The notes below the pieces were generated by a model. The model saw only the letters and a program-made list of their open reading frames with translations, searched no databases and had not been told where the DNA came from. The translations under genes and the position numbers were made by a program. From Symbiodinium natans (lineage: Eukaryota; Sar; Dinophyceae; Suessiales; Symbiodiniaceae), in assembly GCA_905221605.1 (NCBI GenBank), contig CAJNDS010000002.1, forward strand, positions 997,881-1,061,880: a DNA stretch of 64,000 nucleotides, read 5' to 3'. This document shows, in pieces, positions 1 to 9,937 of the stretch. The number at the start of each line of letters is the position of its first letter. Within the stretch, counting starts at the first letter, position 1.

Positions 1-25
1 GGGTTTAGGGTTTAGGGTTTAGGGT

Positions 26-52
26 GGTTCATAAGTACCATGAACCTCCAAG
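26..52. mobile_element. M1 inverted-repeat element, end fragment
   Basis: The terminal phrase ATAAGTACCATGAACCTCCAAG of the M1 family (see 17125-17265) stands alone between telomeric arrays. Confidence 0.5.
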
Positions 53-363
53 GAGGGCTTTCAGGGCGATATCAGGCTACTCGCCTTGGTGGAGCTGAAG
101 GCTTTTGGGACTCCGCCCTAAGCCCTAAGCCCTAAGCCCTAAGCCCTAAACCCTAAACCCTAAACCCTAAACCCGAAACCCTAAACCCAAACCCCAATCC
201 CTAAACCCCTAAACCCCAAAACATCCTTAAATCCTATATGACCCTTAGCCCTGAAAACCCCTCAACATCCTCAAGACCTTCAAAAACCGTCAACACTCGG
301 AGGAAGGAACCTCTGTTCGGGTGTAGGGTTTAGGGTCTAGGGTCTAGGGTTTAGGGTTTAGGG

Positions 364-432
364 AACCCTAAACCCTAAACCCTAAACCCTAAACCCTAAA
401 CCCTAAACCCTAAACCCTAAACCCTAAACCCT
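364..432. repeat. CCCTAAA array
   Basis: About nine perfect units beside the kinase catalytic-loop exon. Confidence 0.9.
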
Positions 433-451
433 GAACCTATAAGCAACTGCT

Positions 452-520
452 GGGGCAGAGGATCTCTGGTTTGATATCCCGATGGATGATCCTGTTGTGG
501 TGCAGGTATCCAATGCCGAC
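452..520 (-). CDS. Protein kinase exon, catalytic loop
   Basis: The minus strand reads GIGYLHHNRIIHRDIKPE, the end of helix E and the HRD catalytic loop (HRDIKPE) of a Ser/Thr kinase. The acceptor is CAACTAAG|GTC. The 3' edge is uncertain: the usual KPEN asparagine is missing and no good GT donor follows. It joins in frame to the exon at 1408-1453 (WQML + VGIGYLHHN). The DFG and APE part of the kinase would lie beyond base 1. Confidence 0.75.
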
Positions 521-551
521 CTTAGTTGAGTGCCAACCCTGAACACTGCAC

Positions 552-614
552 GTTTAGGGTTTAGGGTTTAGGGTTTAGGGTTTAGGGTTTAGGGTTTAGG
601 GTTTTAGGGTTTTA
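552..614. repeat. TTTAGGG array
   Basis: About eight units, opposite in orientation to the array at 364-432; the kinase exon lies between the two. Confidence 0.9.
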
Positions 615-1084
615 GGGCCTAAACCCTGAACCTCCCAGTTTTGGGGCTGAGGCTTTGGGTTTTTGCGCCTGCGGCGGGGGGTTGGTCAACCTCTTAGGGG
701 GTTACATGCTTTTTTTGTGGTTCAAAGGTTTACCTATCACATAGTGCTAAGGGTCCAGCTTGTTTATGGTCACTGTCGGATTGTCGCTGTCGCTGACATT
801 ATGACACCCTAGACCCCACAGCCAACGCGCGTTGTTGGTTGGTGGTTGCTTGCTTTGTTGCAGCATGGCTGCTTGAAGCCAAGATTTTGGGACGAAGTTG
901 GGGCTTCACGCACAAACCAAGATATTTGCCCCAAAACGGGCAAAACACTGTACATTACGACACAAAAGCCCTTTTCGTGCAAACGCCCTTTGTTCACATC
1001 TTCCATGGCGTCGAGTCGTCGAGTAGGCCGCTGCCCTGGTAGTCGTCGTTGCGGTTGCTGCTCTTGGTGGCGTTGGAGGCGCTA

Positions 1085-1220
1085 GTGGCGTTGGGTGGCG
1101 TTTGATTGCGTTGGTGACGTTGGGTGGCGTTGGGTGGCGTTTGGTGGCATTTGGTGACGTTGGGTGGCGTTGGGTGGCGTTTGGTGGCGTTTGGTGGCGT
1201 TGGTGGTGTTGGTGGTGGTG
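1085..1220. repeat. GGTGGCGTT minisatellite
   Basis: Degenerate units of about 10-12 bases (TTGGGTGGCG, TTTGGTGGCG). Frames read through it on both strands are repeat artefacts. Confidence 0.8.
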
Positions 1221-1407
1221 AGGCTGCGTTTGCGGCGGTAGTGGTTGCTGCTGCGGTTGCTATTCTTCCTGGGGTTTTCGGCTTCTCCGAATTGCAAAGG
1301 CTTTGGTCACGAACTCTAAACCCTAAACCCTACACCCTAAACCCTAAACCCTGAACCCTAAACCCTTAGATGACTTTGCCCGCGGTTCATGAACTGAGGC
1401 CCGCGAC

Positions 1408-1453
1408 CAACATCTGCCAAAGGATGCCTGCTGCCAGCCAGGTCTCGGGCGGC
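1408..1453 (-). CDS. Protein kinase exon, helix E
   Basis: This 46-base segment reads PPETWLAAGILWQML between acceptor GATGCAG|G and donor TTG|GTCGCG. The phase fits both neighbours: hinge exon ending in AG, then this exon, then the catalytic-loop exon. The pattern of hydrophobic residues and the WQML ending match kinase helix E, which packs just before YLHxxxIIHRD. Confidence 0.7.
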
Positions 1454-1919
1454 CTGCATCAACCCTAGTTAAACAATAGACAACAAACCCTAAACCCTAA
1501 ACCCTAAACTCCAAACCCTAAACCCTAAACTCCAAAGCCTAAACCATAAACCCTAAACCCTGCTAAACCCTGCTAAACTGAACCCCAAACCCTAAACTCC
1601 AAACCCTGAGGGTTCTCAGGGCCGGGGTGCCTCCATTCACCAAGAATAATGCAACACACAAACCTGACCCATCGACTTCCAAACCCCCAACAGCGGGGCT
1701 TTAGGGTTTAGTTTGGGATGGCCCCGTATACTAACAATCCTTAATGGGGGCTATAGGGGGTACTATAATCCTGGGATGTTCCCCCTTAGCATTCTACTAA
1801 CAGTCCTTAATAGGCTAGGGATTATACCAAGGGTTACTATGTATTAGTATAAATCTCACATCAGAGCAGGCAGCAGCACCTGTACCCACTTTCCTCTCTA
1901 TACACCCCCCCCCCCCCCC

Positions 1920-2112
1920 CAGGTTCCTCCCATAAGTAAGGCCATTTAGGTATAAGCCTTTCTTGGGGAAACCTAGGGGGGAAGGTTCCGCCCATAAGTA
2001 AGGCAATTTAGGGATAAATACGCCTTTCTTAGGGGAAGCTAGGGAGAGTAGGTTCCGCCCATAAGTTAGGCTATTGAGGGATAATTAAGCCTGATTCGGG
2101 GAAGCTAGAGAA
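1920..2112. repeat. Triple tandem repeat, about 65 bases
   Basis: Three diverged units beginning GGTTCC[TG]CCCATAAGTAAGGC and running to GGGGAAGCTAG, with ATTTAGGGATAA inside. A poly-C run precedes it. Confidence 0.8.
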
Positions 2113-2968
2113 AAAGGGGGTAGTAGGGGAACCCATGGTTGCCCTTGACCACCACAACTTTCTAGGGGTTAGGACATAGATTTCGGGCTCACCGGGGGCC
2201 AAGGTTTTCTCCAGTAGTGGAATTCAAGACATCTCGGAAGTTGGTTCTTACTTTCCGAACATCACAAGCTCCGGTTTAGGGTTTATAGGGTCTAGGGTTT
2301 AGCGTTTAGCATTTAGGGTTTCGGGGTGAGGGTTTAGGGTTTAGGGTTCAGGGTTTAGGATCTAGCCATGCTCCTCGATAGGAGCCCAAGCGCCTGTATA
2401 TTCTTGGAGCTCCACGGACGGAGGTCTCCTCTCGCAGCCGAATCCATGACTTGAGATCCTTAGCAATCTCAGGAGTCGGTTTAGGGAGTTTAGGGTTTAG
2501 AAGCCTACATACCCTCTAAACCCTAAGAAAAACCCTGCAAACCCTACAAAACCCCCCAAAACCCTGCAAACACCATAAACCCAATAAGCCCTACAAACCC
2601 TATAAGCCCTGCCTATAAACCCTAGAAACCCTATCAACCCTGCTAAGCCTATACCTTTCAAAGCCTATTAACTATTAACCCCACAAGCCTATAAACCCCC
2701 AAAAAAGTCCTAGAAACCCTCTAAGCCCTATGATACTATAAGCCCTTACTCCGACTCGGCGGAGAACTAAAGGGTCCCCCCCCCCCCGCCCCGCCCCCCC
2801 GCAACCTAAGAATGAAGTTAGTGGCTGGAGTTTGAGGCTTCGGGGTTTAAGGGTTGAGGGTTTATGGGTTTAGCGTTCAGGGCTTGAGGGTCCACGGGTT
2901 TAATTAGGGTTTGAGGGGTTTACGGGTTCAAGGATGAATTCTTACAGTTTCGGGTTTGGAGGTGCGCC

Positions 2969-3098
2969 TTAGGGTTTAGGGTTTAGGGTTTAGGGTTTAG
3001 GGTTTAGGGTTTAGGGTTAGGGTTTAGGGTTTAGGGTTTAGGGCTTAGGGTTTAGGGTTTAGGGTTTAAGGCTTAGGGTTTAGGGTCTAGGGTTTAGG
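2969..3098. repeat. TTTAGGG array
   Basis: About 18 units with a few variants (TTAGGG, CTTAGGG). Confidence 0.9.
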
Positions 3099-3570
3099 GT
3101 TGCGGGCTCAGGCTTGCGGGGCTTCATGTGGGGCCGCAGGTCTTGCGGGCTTTGCGTGTACTAGGAAGTTCACCCCAAACCTGGGGATTTCCCTAAACCC
3201 TTAACCGCTCCATGGAAGGGGGCCTTGTGGTTTAGGCTTGCTTTTAGGCTCAAAGTAGCCCAGAGACCTTATAAAAATGAGGCCTTTTGGGCCCAAAACA
3301 CGCCAATTCGAGTCCTTGGAGTTTGAAGGTTTAAGCTTCTAGGATGGCCCCTTACAAACCTCTGAACAAAAATACCTCAGCATGATCCTCCTAAGCCCAA
3401 TATTAATTGAAGTGCAAATACAAATATCTGCAAGGCCTACTTAGGCTCTATAGGGTTTTGTAGGGACCCCGAATCTCAAGCTTTGAGCCGGACACCCCAA
3501 GAGTTCAGAAGCCAGGCCATTTTTTAGTTCGGTTTCGGGCAGCCGTGGCGTCATTTCAAATGTGACTTGA

Positions 3571-3699
3571 CTTCGTAGCCCCGTGACCATATTATAATCA
3601 GGGTGCCCCTTTGTTTGGTTGGTGACTTTCATAAGAGAACGCAGACCCCCCCCCAAAAAAAAAAAAAAAAAAGTAAAGGGTAACGCTGGGCTGCCAAGG
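3571..3699. mobile_element. M2 inverted-repeat element
   Basis: Runs CTTCGTAGCCCCGTGACCAT ... CGCTGGGCTGCCAAGG. The M2 family has ends of the type TTGGTAGCCCAG ... CTGGGCTACCAA and an inner AAGGGTGCCCTTTTT. This copy holds a poly-C/poly-A run. Confidence 0.55.
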
Positions 3700-3702
3700 T
3701 GA

Positions 3703-3896
3703 CCTTAAACCCTAAACCCACACCCTACACCCTACACCCTATACCCTACACTACACCCTACACCCTACACCCTACAACCTAAACCCTAAACCCTAAACCC
3801 CAAACTAAACCCTAAACCCTAAACCCTAAACCCTAAACCCTAAACCCAAAACCCTAAACCCTAAACCCTAAATCCTAAACCCTAAACCCTAAACTA
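3703..3896. repeat. CCCTAAA array with CCCTACA variant block
   Basis: Starts with about ten CCCTACA units, then canonical CCCTAAA units. The block of one variant suggests local amplification. Confidence 0.85.
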
Positions 3897-4249
3897 AGTG
3901 AGGGGTCGCTTCCGTCGAGCGACAGACCCCGAACGCTCGGCCGAGGGCCTTACAGCCCGAGCGCCCAAGCGAAAAGAGAAACGGAAAGGTGAGGGTTAAG
4001 CCTCACCGTCTGTCCTGGACAGGCCAACGGACATCGGCCTTTTTTACGACAACGTCAGTACTCGGCTAAGGGATGGCCGGCACCCAGACCACCTTTAGCG
4101 TTGCTAAAGTTTTACCCCAAATCGTAACCCTTTGCCTCTGGAGGTGGTTCAGGGTTTTGGGTTCAGGGTTTGTCGGGCCCCCTTTCCGGGGGACCCCTGG
4201 TCCCTGGTAGCTGGATTCCTGGACCAGCTGGTTGCTCAATTTCGTGATT

Positions 4250-4745
4250 TTGGTGAAGGGGACCCCCGGTCCAAGGCCCCCAGGGCCAAGGCCCCCCCGG
4301 GCCCCCGGCCAAGGGCCGCCTGCCGCCACGCCCTTGGCCAAGGCCCCCGGGCCAAGGGCCCCGGACCAAGGGCCCATTGGGACAAGGGTACCCAACAAGG
4401 GGCAAGGGCCCTTCGGGCCGGGGCCAAGGCCCCCCGGGCCAAGGGCAGGGCCCCCCCGGCCAAGGGCAGGCCCAAGGGCCCCCGAACCAAGGGGCTCCCG
4501 GGCCAAGGGCCCCCCGAACCAAGGGCCCGGCCAAGGGCCTTTTGCCGCCAAGGGTCAGCCAAGGGCCGGGCCAAGCAGGGCCTGTCAGCCAAGGGCCCAG
4601 GCCAAGGGCCCCCCAAGCCAAGGGAGCCAAGGACCGGCCAAGACCCCTGACCCCAACAATACGCCCCCTTCTTGGCCAAGGCCCCTTGCCGGACCAAGGG
4701 CCTAACACCCTGCCAAGCCCCCCCAACCAGGGCTCGGCTAAGGGC
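4250..4745. repeat. GGGCCAAGG low-complexity block
   Basis: Degenerate units of GGGCCAAGGCCC and AAGGGCCCC over about 500 bases, GC-rich and nearly self-complementary. It yields long proline/glycine frames on both strands, which I treat as artefacts. Confidence 0.8.
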
Positions 4746-4767
4746 CTAGGAAGCCCCCAAGAGGCGC

Positions 4768-5605
4768 CAAGAGCCACCAAAAGCTTCAAAAGCTTCAAAA
4801 GGCCCACTCAAAGAAGGGGGACCACAAGATTTGTCCGTGCCACAATGAGAGTATTGAAAACATTGTTTTTAGGCACCCTGCCCGCATTTTAGTATTGAAA
4901 TCGATGGCTCCCCCTAAATCAGCAAGGACCTCTACGGGCCCACGTGCCGAAGGCCCGAAAAGGACCGAAACTACCCCGAACCCCAGCCTAAACCCTGACA
5001 CCACAAAACCCTACGATGGCCTTCAAGCAAATAAGGGCCTCTACGGGCCCGAACGTGCCGAAGGCCCGAAAAGGGCCCAGGCTACCCCGAACCCCAGCTT
5101 AAACCCTAACACCGCAAAACCCTACGAAGGCCTTCAAGCAAATAAGGGCCTCTACGGGCCCTAACTTGCCGAAGGCCCGAAAAGGGCCGAGGCTACCCCG
5201 AACCCGAGCTTAAACCCTAGCGATTGAAAGACTCATTGGCGAAAAATTCATTAATAGGTTCCCTGACCTTTAAATGAATAAAGCCTCTACGGCCCCTGAC
5301 ACGCCGAAGGTCCGAACAAGGCCCCGAGAGACCCCAAGAGCCACCAAAATACTTCAAAAGGCTTCAAAAGGCCCCCTAAAAGAAGGGGGACCCCAGGATG
5401 CCCGTACCCGCAATGAAAAATGCGATTTTTTGGTAGTGAAATCGATGCTTAATTGAGGCCCTTAAAGAAGGGGAATCCAAAAGCAGACACAAAGGGTTTC
5501 CCTGACCTTCAAATAAATAAGAGCCTCTACGGGCCCTGACACGCCGAAGGCCCGAAAAGGGCCGAGGCTACCCCCAACCCCAGCTTAAACCCTAATAGCG
5601 CAACT
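4768..5605. repeat. Tandem repeat of about 110 bases, with a duplicated flank
   Basis: Units begin AAGGGCCTCTACGGGCCC near 4924, 5033 and 5144, with diverged ones near 5278 and 5520. Each contains GCCGAAGGCCCGAAAAGG and a TAAACCCTAAC phrase. A second block (CAAGAGCCACCAAAA ... AAGAAGGGGGACC) occurs at 4768 and 5335. Confidence 0.75.
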
Positions 5606-5817
5606 TTAAAAACATCAAAGCAAGCATCAGAGCACAAGAAAGTAAATTCCATAAACCCTAAACCCTAATAGAGTATAGTTTGGGTGGCCGGGGTGGGTTG
5701 ACGGGCAACGCGAGCGCGCGGCCCGGGGTGTTTCACACCCGAGCGCGCGCCCTCCCCTGACACACCCTAAACCCTAAACCCTAAACCCTAAACCCTAAAC
5801 CCTAAACAAACAAAAAC

Positions 5818-5916
5818 CTGGGCAGGTGTATCAAAGTGGCCCCGCCAGCGCAGTAGTCCATGACAAAAAAGAGGATCTCCTCCATCTCCTCGGCATCCTC
5901 GAGGCCCACATGAACC
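5818..5916 (-). CDS. Protein kinase exon, hinge region
   Basis: The minus strand reads EEMEEILFFVMDYCAGGATL, strand beta5 and the hinge (VMDYCAGG) of a protein kinase. Acceptor is CACCCTAG|G; donor is CCCAG|GTTTTTG, directly against a CCCTAAAC array. Ninety-nine bases, phase 2 in and 2 out. It keeps frame with the exon at 6191-6292 and with the one at 1408-1453, across a 4.4-kb intron. Confidence 0.75.
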
Positions 5917-6190
5917 CTAGGGTGGTTTAGGGTTTAGGGTTTAGAGATTAGGGTTTAGGGTTTAGGGTTTAGGGCTATCAACCCTAAACCCTGAATGCGA
6001 AAACCCAGACGACAATCCTGAAACTCCAAAACAGAAAGCCCTCAACCTTAAACCCCTGAACCTGAAACCCTATACAGTCACTTCTCTAAACTATGGTCCC
6101 AGTTGGGGTCCTTGTTACAAGGCGGCCCCTATTTGAGGGAACTTAGGGTTTAGGGTTTAGGGTTTAGGGTTTAGGGTTTAGGGTTTGAGC

Positions 6191-6292
6191 TTGTCAAAAT
6201 GATCAAGAACCCACTCAGAGAAGGCCTCTCGCATAGCCGGCTCGTATATGACAAACGGGTATTTCATATACTCAGTTGCCATCAGTGCAGAG
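6191..6292 (-). CDS. Exon within the kinase gene
   Basis: Open segment of 102 bases between acceptor GTATTCAG|C and a GC donor (GACAA|GCTCAAAC). It contains EYMKYPFVIYEPAMREAFSE. Phase agrees with both the preceding exon (AG + C) and the hinge exon (AA + G). I do not recognise a domain. In the joined protein it would sit between beta4 and beta5, so the kinase would carry an insert there. Confidence 0.6.
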
Positions 6293-6400
6293 CTGAATAC
6301 AGCAGCAGGACATGATCTCAGGGATCAGGACATCAGCCATACCAGACAATCTCCCAAGCTTGTTGGTCTTCATGGGCTGCGCTTCACCATTGATAGTAAC

Positions 6401-6476
6401 CTTTTTGCCGTAGTAGCAGGTACCTCTGTCCACTTCAGAGGTGTCCCGCACTCTCGGGCTACCTCGAAAAGCACTC
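6401..6476 (-). CDS. Exon within the kinase gene
   Basis: Reads LFEVARECGTPLKWTEVPAT on the minus strand. Acceptor GCTAG|GAG, donor AAAAG|GTTACT. It is separated from the next exon by a short intron of about 108 bases that ends in a pyrimidine-rich stretch and CAG. Phase fits both sides. No recognised domain. Confidence 0.6.
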
Positions 6477-6580
6477 CTAGCTGCTCCTAACAGCCGTATA
6501 GTGAGTGCTAATTGGGTTTCTTAGAGGGCAGAGTCAGAGGGTCCCTCTTCCCTCTCCCCTATACCCTAAAGCCTTGCTTC

Positions 6581-6631
6581 CAGCAAGGGCTTTGAAATCA
6601 GGGATGGTCCCGTCAGGAGGCAGTGTCGGGT
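6581..6631 (-). CDS. Exon within the kinase gene
   Basis: Reads PTLPPDGTIPDFKALA. Acceptor is CCCCAAG|AC. The donor that keeps frame is GA type (GCTG|GAAGC), a class I recall from dinoflagellate introns. It joins the exon at 7052-7133 (A + AC) and that at 6401-6476 (G + GA). Confidence 0.55.
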
Positions 6632-7051
6632 CTTGGGGAGGGTTTATATAGGGTTTAGGGTTTAGGGTTTAGGGATACACCCCACACCGTAACCCCTAAA
6701 CCCTAAACGGTTCCCCAAACCCCCCAACCCACGACCCTAAACCTGACTTAACGCATCTCAGCATGCTGTAGGGGCTTTAGTGAGTACGGGCTTAGGCCGC
6801 CTGCCCCTGCATGCTTAGAAGCCTAAACCCTAAGCCCCTAAAACCCTAAACCTAACCCTATCTTCAGTGGGTCCGTAAGGGAATCCTAGAACTCAAGCCC
6901 ACCACTGAGGGCCCTAGAGAATGCGGATGTGGGGGATGTCTGGCTTATTTACGTAGGGTTTAGGGTTTAAAGGGTAAAGGGTTCAGGGTTTAGGGTTTAG
7001 GGTTTAGGTTGGGGTGTAGGGTTTAGGGTTTAGGGTTTAGGGTTTAGGGAC

Positions 7052-7133
7052 TTTCGGAGTTCACAAGCACATACCACACCCGGAGCTCCCGCAGGATGTG
7101 ATGGAGGCGGATGATGTAGCGGTTGTCCAGGAC
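7052..7133 (-). CDS. Protein kinase exon, beta4 region
   Basis: Reads VLDNRYIIRLHHILRELR and then VWYVLVNSE. The pattern L-D-x-x-Y-I-I-R-L-H matches the kinase stretch between helix C and strand beta4 (usually 'HPNIVRLH'). Acceptor CAGCCGAG|G. The donor GAAA|GTCCCTAAAC opens straight into a telomere-type array. An alternative donor at TG|GTATGT would join directly to the hinge exon and skip three exons, also in frame, so alternative splicing is possible. Confidence 0.65.
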
Positions 7134-7572
7134 CTCGGCTGTCGAGTTGCAAGAGTGACCGAGGAATGGAAAAAAAGGTGCGCTTTCTGGTTAGGGCTTA
7201 TATGTGGCCCTAAACCCTAAACCCCAAACCCCAAGCCCTTAAACAGAAGGAATAAGGGCCTACTATGGGCCTCCGCTGCAGAGCGGTGACGGAAGCCATC
7301 TAAGCCCAATATTTGGGGGGGGGGGGGGGGGGGGGGCTTCCGACAACAGGGGGTGCGTACCCTTTTGGGGGAGATGTACCCCTAAACCCTAAACCCTACA
7401 AACCCTAAACCCTAAACCCTGCAAATCCTAAACCTCAGACCCTAAACCAACGGCCCTCGACCCTAAACCCTAAGAAACCCGGGTGCACTTGTCCAGTATT
7501 CGCCTTTTGGGGTTTAGGGCTTCGGGTTTAGGGCATGCTAAGTCGGGCACCCCACAACTTCAGTCAGATGAC

Positions 7573-7614
7573 CATTTGAAGTTTTCCATCATTGGGACGT
7601 TTGCATCCCAAACC
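7573..7614 (-). CDS. Exon within the kinase gene, likely helix C
   Basis: Forty-two bases between acceptor TTCGCAG|GG and donor ATG|GTCATC reading GLGCKRPNDGKLQM, phase 0 in and out. Joined to the next exon it gives KLQMVLDNRYIIRLH, resembling the end of helix C running into beta4. Confidence 0.5.
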
Positions 7615-7624
7615 CTGCGAACAC

Positions 7625-7830
7625 CATAACCCCTGAGCCCAACAAGACGCTGAACCCCTAAACCCTAGATCCCAAATCCCTACCACGCTGAACCCCTGAA
7701 CCCTAAATCCCAAATCCCTACAACGCTGAACCCCTGAACCCTAAATCCTAAACCCCTAGAAGGCTGAACCCCTTAACCCCGAAATGCAATAAAATGCTGA
7801 ACCCCAAAGGCTGAACCTCTAAACCCTCAA
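7625..7830. repeat. Tandem repeat with CGCTGAACCCC
   Basis: Units of about 40 bases: CTGAACCCCTAAACCCTAGA then TCCCAAATCCCTACAACG, repeated about four times with decay. Probably grown from telomere-type sequence. Confidence 0.65.
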
Positions 7831-8361
7831 CCCTCAAACCTGAACCCGTTCACTTTCGTCCATCCTGCTTCGCGAGGTGCTCTGTACACTTAGCACCCTC
7901 AACCCTCATGGGACCCATTTCCGCTTTCATCGTACAAGGAAGCCCTAGACACTAAATCCTAAACCCTAAGTTCCTACTCGACTGAGCAGCTTAAGGCTCA
8001 TAAAACCTGAGTGCAGACTACTTGTAGCCGAATCTAAGGTCCTTACAGCTCTGCGTCTAACAAGCCCCCGCCCCCACCCCCCACCCCCCACCCACCGCAA
8101 CTACCAAGTAATGCAAGGTGCGTGGCTCCACTAAAACTAGGTTGGAACTTAAAACCGCCCCCAAGCATACTCCTGCATCAAAACCATGCCCTAAACCCTA
8201 AACCCTAAACCCTAAACCCTAAACCCCAAACACCGAACATCAAAGACGACAGATCCGAACATCTTTGGGGACAGATGTCGGGAGCCGGAAACCCCCGAAA
8301 CCATTTTAGCCCTTTCAGCCCTGAACTCTTTGGGGTTTAGGGTTTAGGGTTTAGGGCACAC

Positions 8362-8410
8362 CTTGAAGATCGCCAGCTCATCATCGGTATGCTTGTTGGC
8401 CTTGACGCGC
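8362..8410 (-). CDS. Exon within the kinase gene
   Basis: Acceptor CTGCTCAG|G and donor TTCAAG|GTGTGC are both strong. Reads RVKANKHTDDELAIFK. Enters in phase 2 (CG + G) from the exon at 8468-8520 and leaves in phase 0. Flanked on both sides by TTTAGGG arrays within 20 bases. Confidence 0.65.
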
Positions 8411-8467
8411 CTGAGCAGGGAATTTAGGGTTTAGGGTTTGGGGTTTTCCCCCGCTACTTCCAAGGAC

Positions 8468-8520
8468 CGATCGAAGTATTGTGCCCTCTGAAGGGTTCGA
8501 AGAGCCTCAGGCTGAGGTGC
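8468..8520 (-). CDS. Exon within the kinase gene
   Basis: Reads APQPEALRTLQRAQYFD between acceptor CTTCCAG|G and donor ATCG|GTCCTT. Fifty-three bases, phase 0 to 2. No recognised domain; helical character. Confidence 0.6.
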
Positions 8521-8670
8521 CTGGAAGTATGGGGTTTAGGGGGATTGGGCTTGAGGGATTGCAAAGGGGGTAGGGATGTTTGAACCCTAAACCCTTCAAC
8601 CTTCAACCCGAAACCCTAAACCCCTAAACCCTAAACCCTAATCCCTAAACCCTAAACCCTAAATGAGAAC

Positions 8671-8741
8671 CAGCGTGTGCGGATCAGAGTGCTTGATTAA
8701 TGTTTTGGAGCCTGGCTCGTCGACAGTTTTTGGGAGACGGT
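8671..8741 (-). CDS. Exon within the kinase gene
   Basis: Reads RLPKTVDEPGSKTLIKHSDP followed by HTL. Acceptor GACTAG|AC, donor ACGCTG|GTTCTC. Leaves in phase 0, matching 8468-8520. The phase of its own acceptor does not match the exon-like piece at 8935-8997, so a small exon may be missing between them. Confidence 0.55.
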
Positions 8742-8880
8742 CTAGTCTTTGGCCTGGGGTTTAGGGTTTAGGGTTTAGGGCTTAGAGTTTAGGTATAGTG
8801 TTTGGCTGATTCTGCAACCGGGTTCTTCAAGTGTTTAGGAGGGCTCGTGCGTTGAGAGTATGGTTTTCCAGGGGATGCAG

Positions 8881-8914
8881 ATATAATTGGTTAGTAAGTA
8901 CTATGAACCTCCAG
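8881..8914. mobile_element. M1 element, end fragment
   Basis: ATAATTGGTTAGTAAGTACT then ATGAACCTCC, one end of M1 with changes. Confidence 0.5.
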
Positions 8915-8934
8915 GCAAGGTACCACCAAAAAAC

Positions 8935-8997
8935 CTGATCCACTGCAGGGAGTGGGGACTCGGACATCGAACTTTTGTGCCCAGTGACCCTGCCGAC
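8935..8997 (-). CDS. Exon-like segment, kinase gene
   Basis: Sixty-three open bases between acceptor GGACAAG|G and donor GATCAG|GTTTTTT, reading VGRVTGHKSSMSESPLPAV. It lies between the N-lobe exon at 9884-9937 and the rest of the kinase chain. Phase 0 at both ends, so its link to 8671-8741 is not settled. Confidence 0.45.
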
Positions 8998-9002
8998 CTT
9001 GT

Positions 9003-9093
9003 CCCTAAACCCTAAACCCTAAACCCTAAACCCTAAACCCTAAACCCTAAACCCTAAACCCTAAACCCTAAACCCTAAACCCCAAACCCCAAG
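9003..9093. repeat. CCCTAAA array
   Basis: About 12 units. A similar array follows at 9189-9249. Confidence 0.9.
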
Positions 9094-9422
9094 CCCTACC
9101 CCCTCTAACACCAGACCCCGATAACCTATAAACCCCAAACCAGAGGCCCAGGGCAGTGCAGGCCCTCCATGCTATGGGTTTGGGGCGCTAAACCCTAAAC
9201 CCTAAACCCTAAACCCTAAACCCTAAACCCTAAACCCTAAACCCTAAAAGTCTGGGGACTTAGGGTCTACAGGGCTGAGGGCTCCTCAGGCCCGCAACAC
9301 AGACAAGTCGTCAACCGTCTATTTTGCATGCCGATAAGGAAAGCGAGTTTTAGGGTTAAGGGTTTAGGGTTTAGGGTTTAGGGTTTAGGGTTTAGGGTTC
9401 AACGAACCAGAAGTAAGAACTC

Positions 9423-9538
9423 CGTAGCCCAGGAACCATATTGTAATACGCATCCTCTTTTTCGGGTTGGTCATTTTATACGGGAGAATATTGACCCCCC
9501 GCCAAAAAAGGGGCCAAATGGCGCCACTGGGCTACCAA
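9423..9538. mobile_element. M2 element
   Basis: CGTAGCCCAGGAACCATATT ... GCCACTGGGCTACCAA; inner GGGTTGGTCATTTTATACGG. No coding capacity. Confidence 0.65.
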
Positions 9539-9739
9539 AAGGGGAATATGGGGCCTTGAGAATTAGAATAGGGTTTTGGGGTGTCCTATAGGAGAATTAA
9601 AGAGGAACCATAAGGGGATATGTTGTAGTACTTTCGACAAATCTAGTACCACTAGGCAACCAAAGTGAACGCGAACTGCTCCATGAGCTGCTTCCAAAAG
9701 TAGCCCGCTGGAGCTACCGCGTTTGATCCCCGAAACGCT

Positions 9740-9880
9740 AAACCCTGAGAATGTGCGTAGGGTTTAGGGTTCAGGGTTCAGGGTTTAGGGCTTAGGGTTT
9801 AGGGTTTAGGGTTTAGGGTTTAGGGTTTAGGGTTTAGGGTTTAGGGTTTAGGGTTTAGGGTTTAGGGTTTAGGGTTTAGA
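9740..9880. repeat. TTTAGGG array
   Basis: About 18 units, next to the kinase YAMK exon (9884-9937). Confidence 0.9.
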
Positions 9881-9883
9881 GCC

Positions 9884-9937
9884 CAGGCGCTTCATCGCGT
9901 ACCGGCTGCCGTTCTGTGCTGACTTGATGAGTTGCAC
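9884..9937 (-). CDS. Protein kinase exon, beta2-beta3 with YAMK
   Basis: Reads VQLIKSAQNGSRYAMKRL from acceptor CACCTGCAG|G. The YAMK motif carries the ATP-anchoring lysine of strand beta3. Joined to 10594-10636 it gives the glycine loop running straight into beta2 and beta3. The donor is unclear (GC just after CTGG, or none), and the exon runs directly into a CCCTAAA-type junction. Confidence 0.75.

Larger units (their letters stand above)
1464..5817. other. Large intron of the kinase gene, repeat-filled
   Basis: Between the helix E and hinge exons. It holds many telomere-type arrays, a triple tandem repeat (1920-2110), a poly-A run with an inverted-repeat element (3571-3699), a GGGCCAAGG low-complexity block (4250-4740) and a 110-base tandem repeat (4920-5600). 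Two short open segments on the minus strand (about 2180-2270 and 2369-2480) look exon-like but do not fit the kinase phase. Confidence 0.5.

Noticed and set aside
1-430. Window start as a true chromosome end
   Set aside because: Arrays there are short, in both orientations and mixed with an exon and an M1 fragment; the same density continues for 64 kb, so they are interstitial.
1124-1354. Gly/Val-rich frame near 1.2 kb
   Set aside because: Product of the GGTGGCGTT minisatellite running into a CCCTAAA array.
4066-4892. Long proline- and glycine-rich reading frames on both strands
   Set aside because: They come from the GGGCCAAGG low-complexity block and run in several frames at once.
4895-5164. 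89-codon plus-strand gene with 37-residue repeats
   Set aside because: The 111-base tandem repeat happens to keep frame; no start context or domain.
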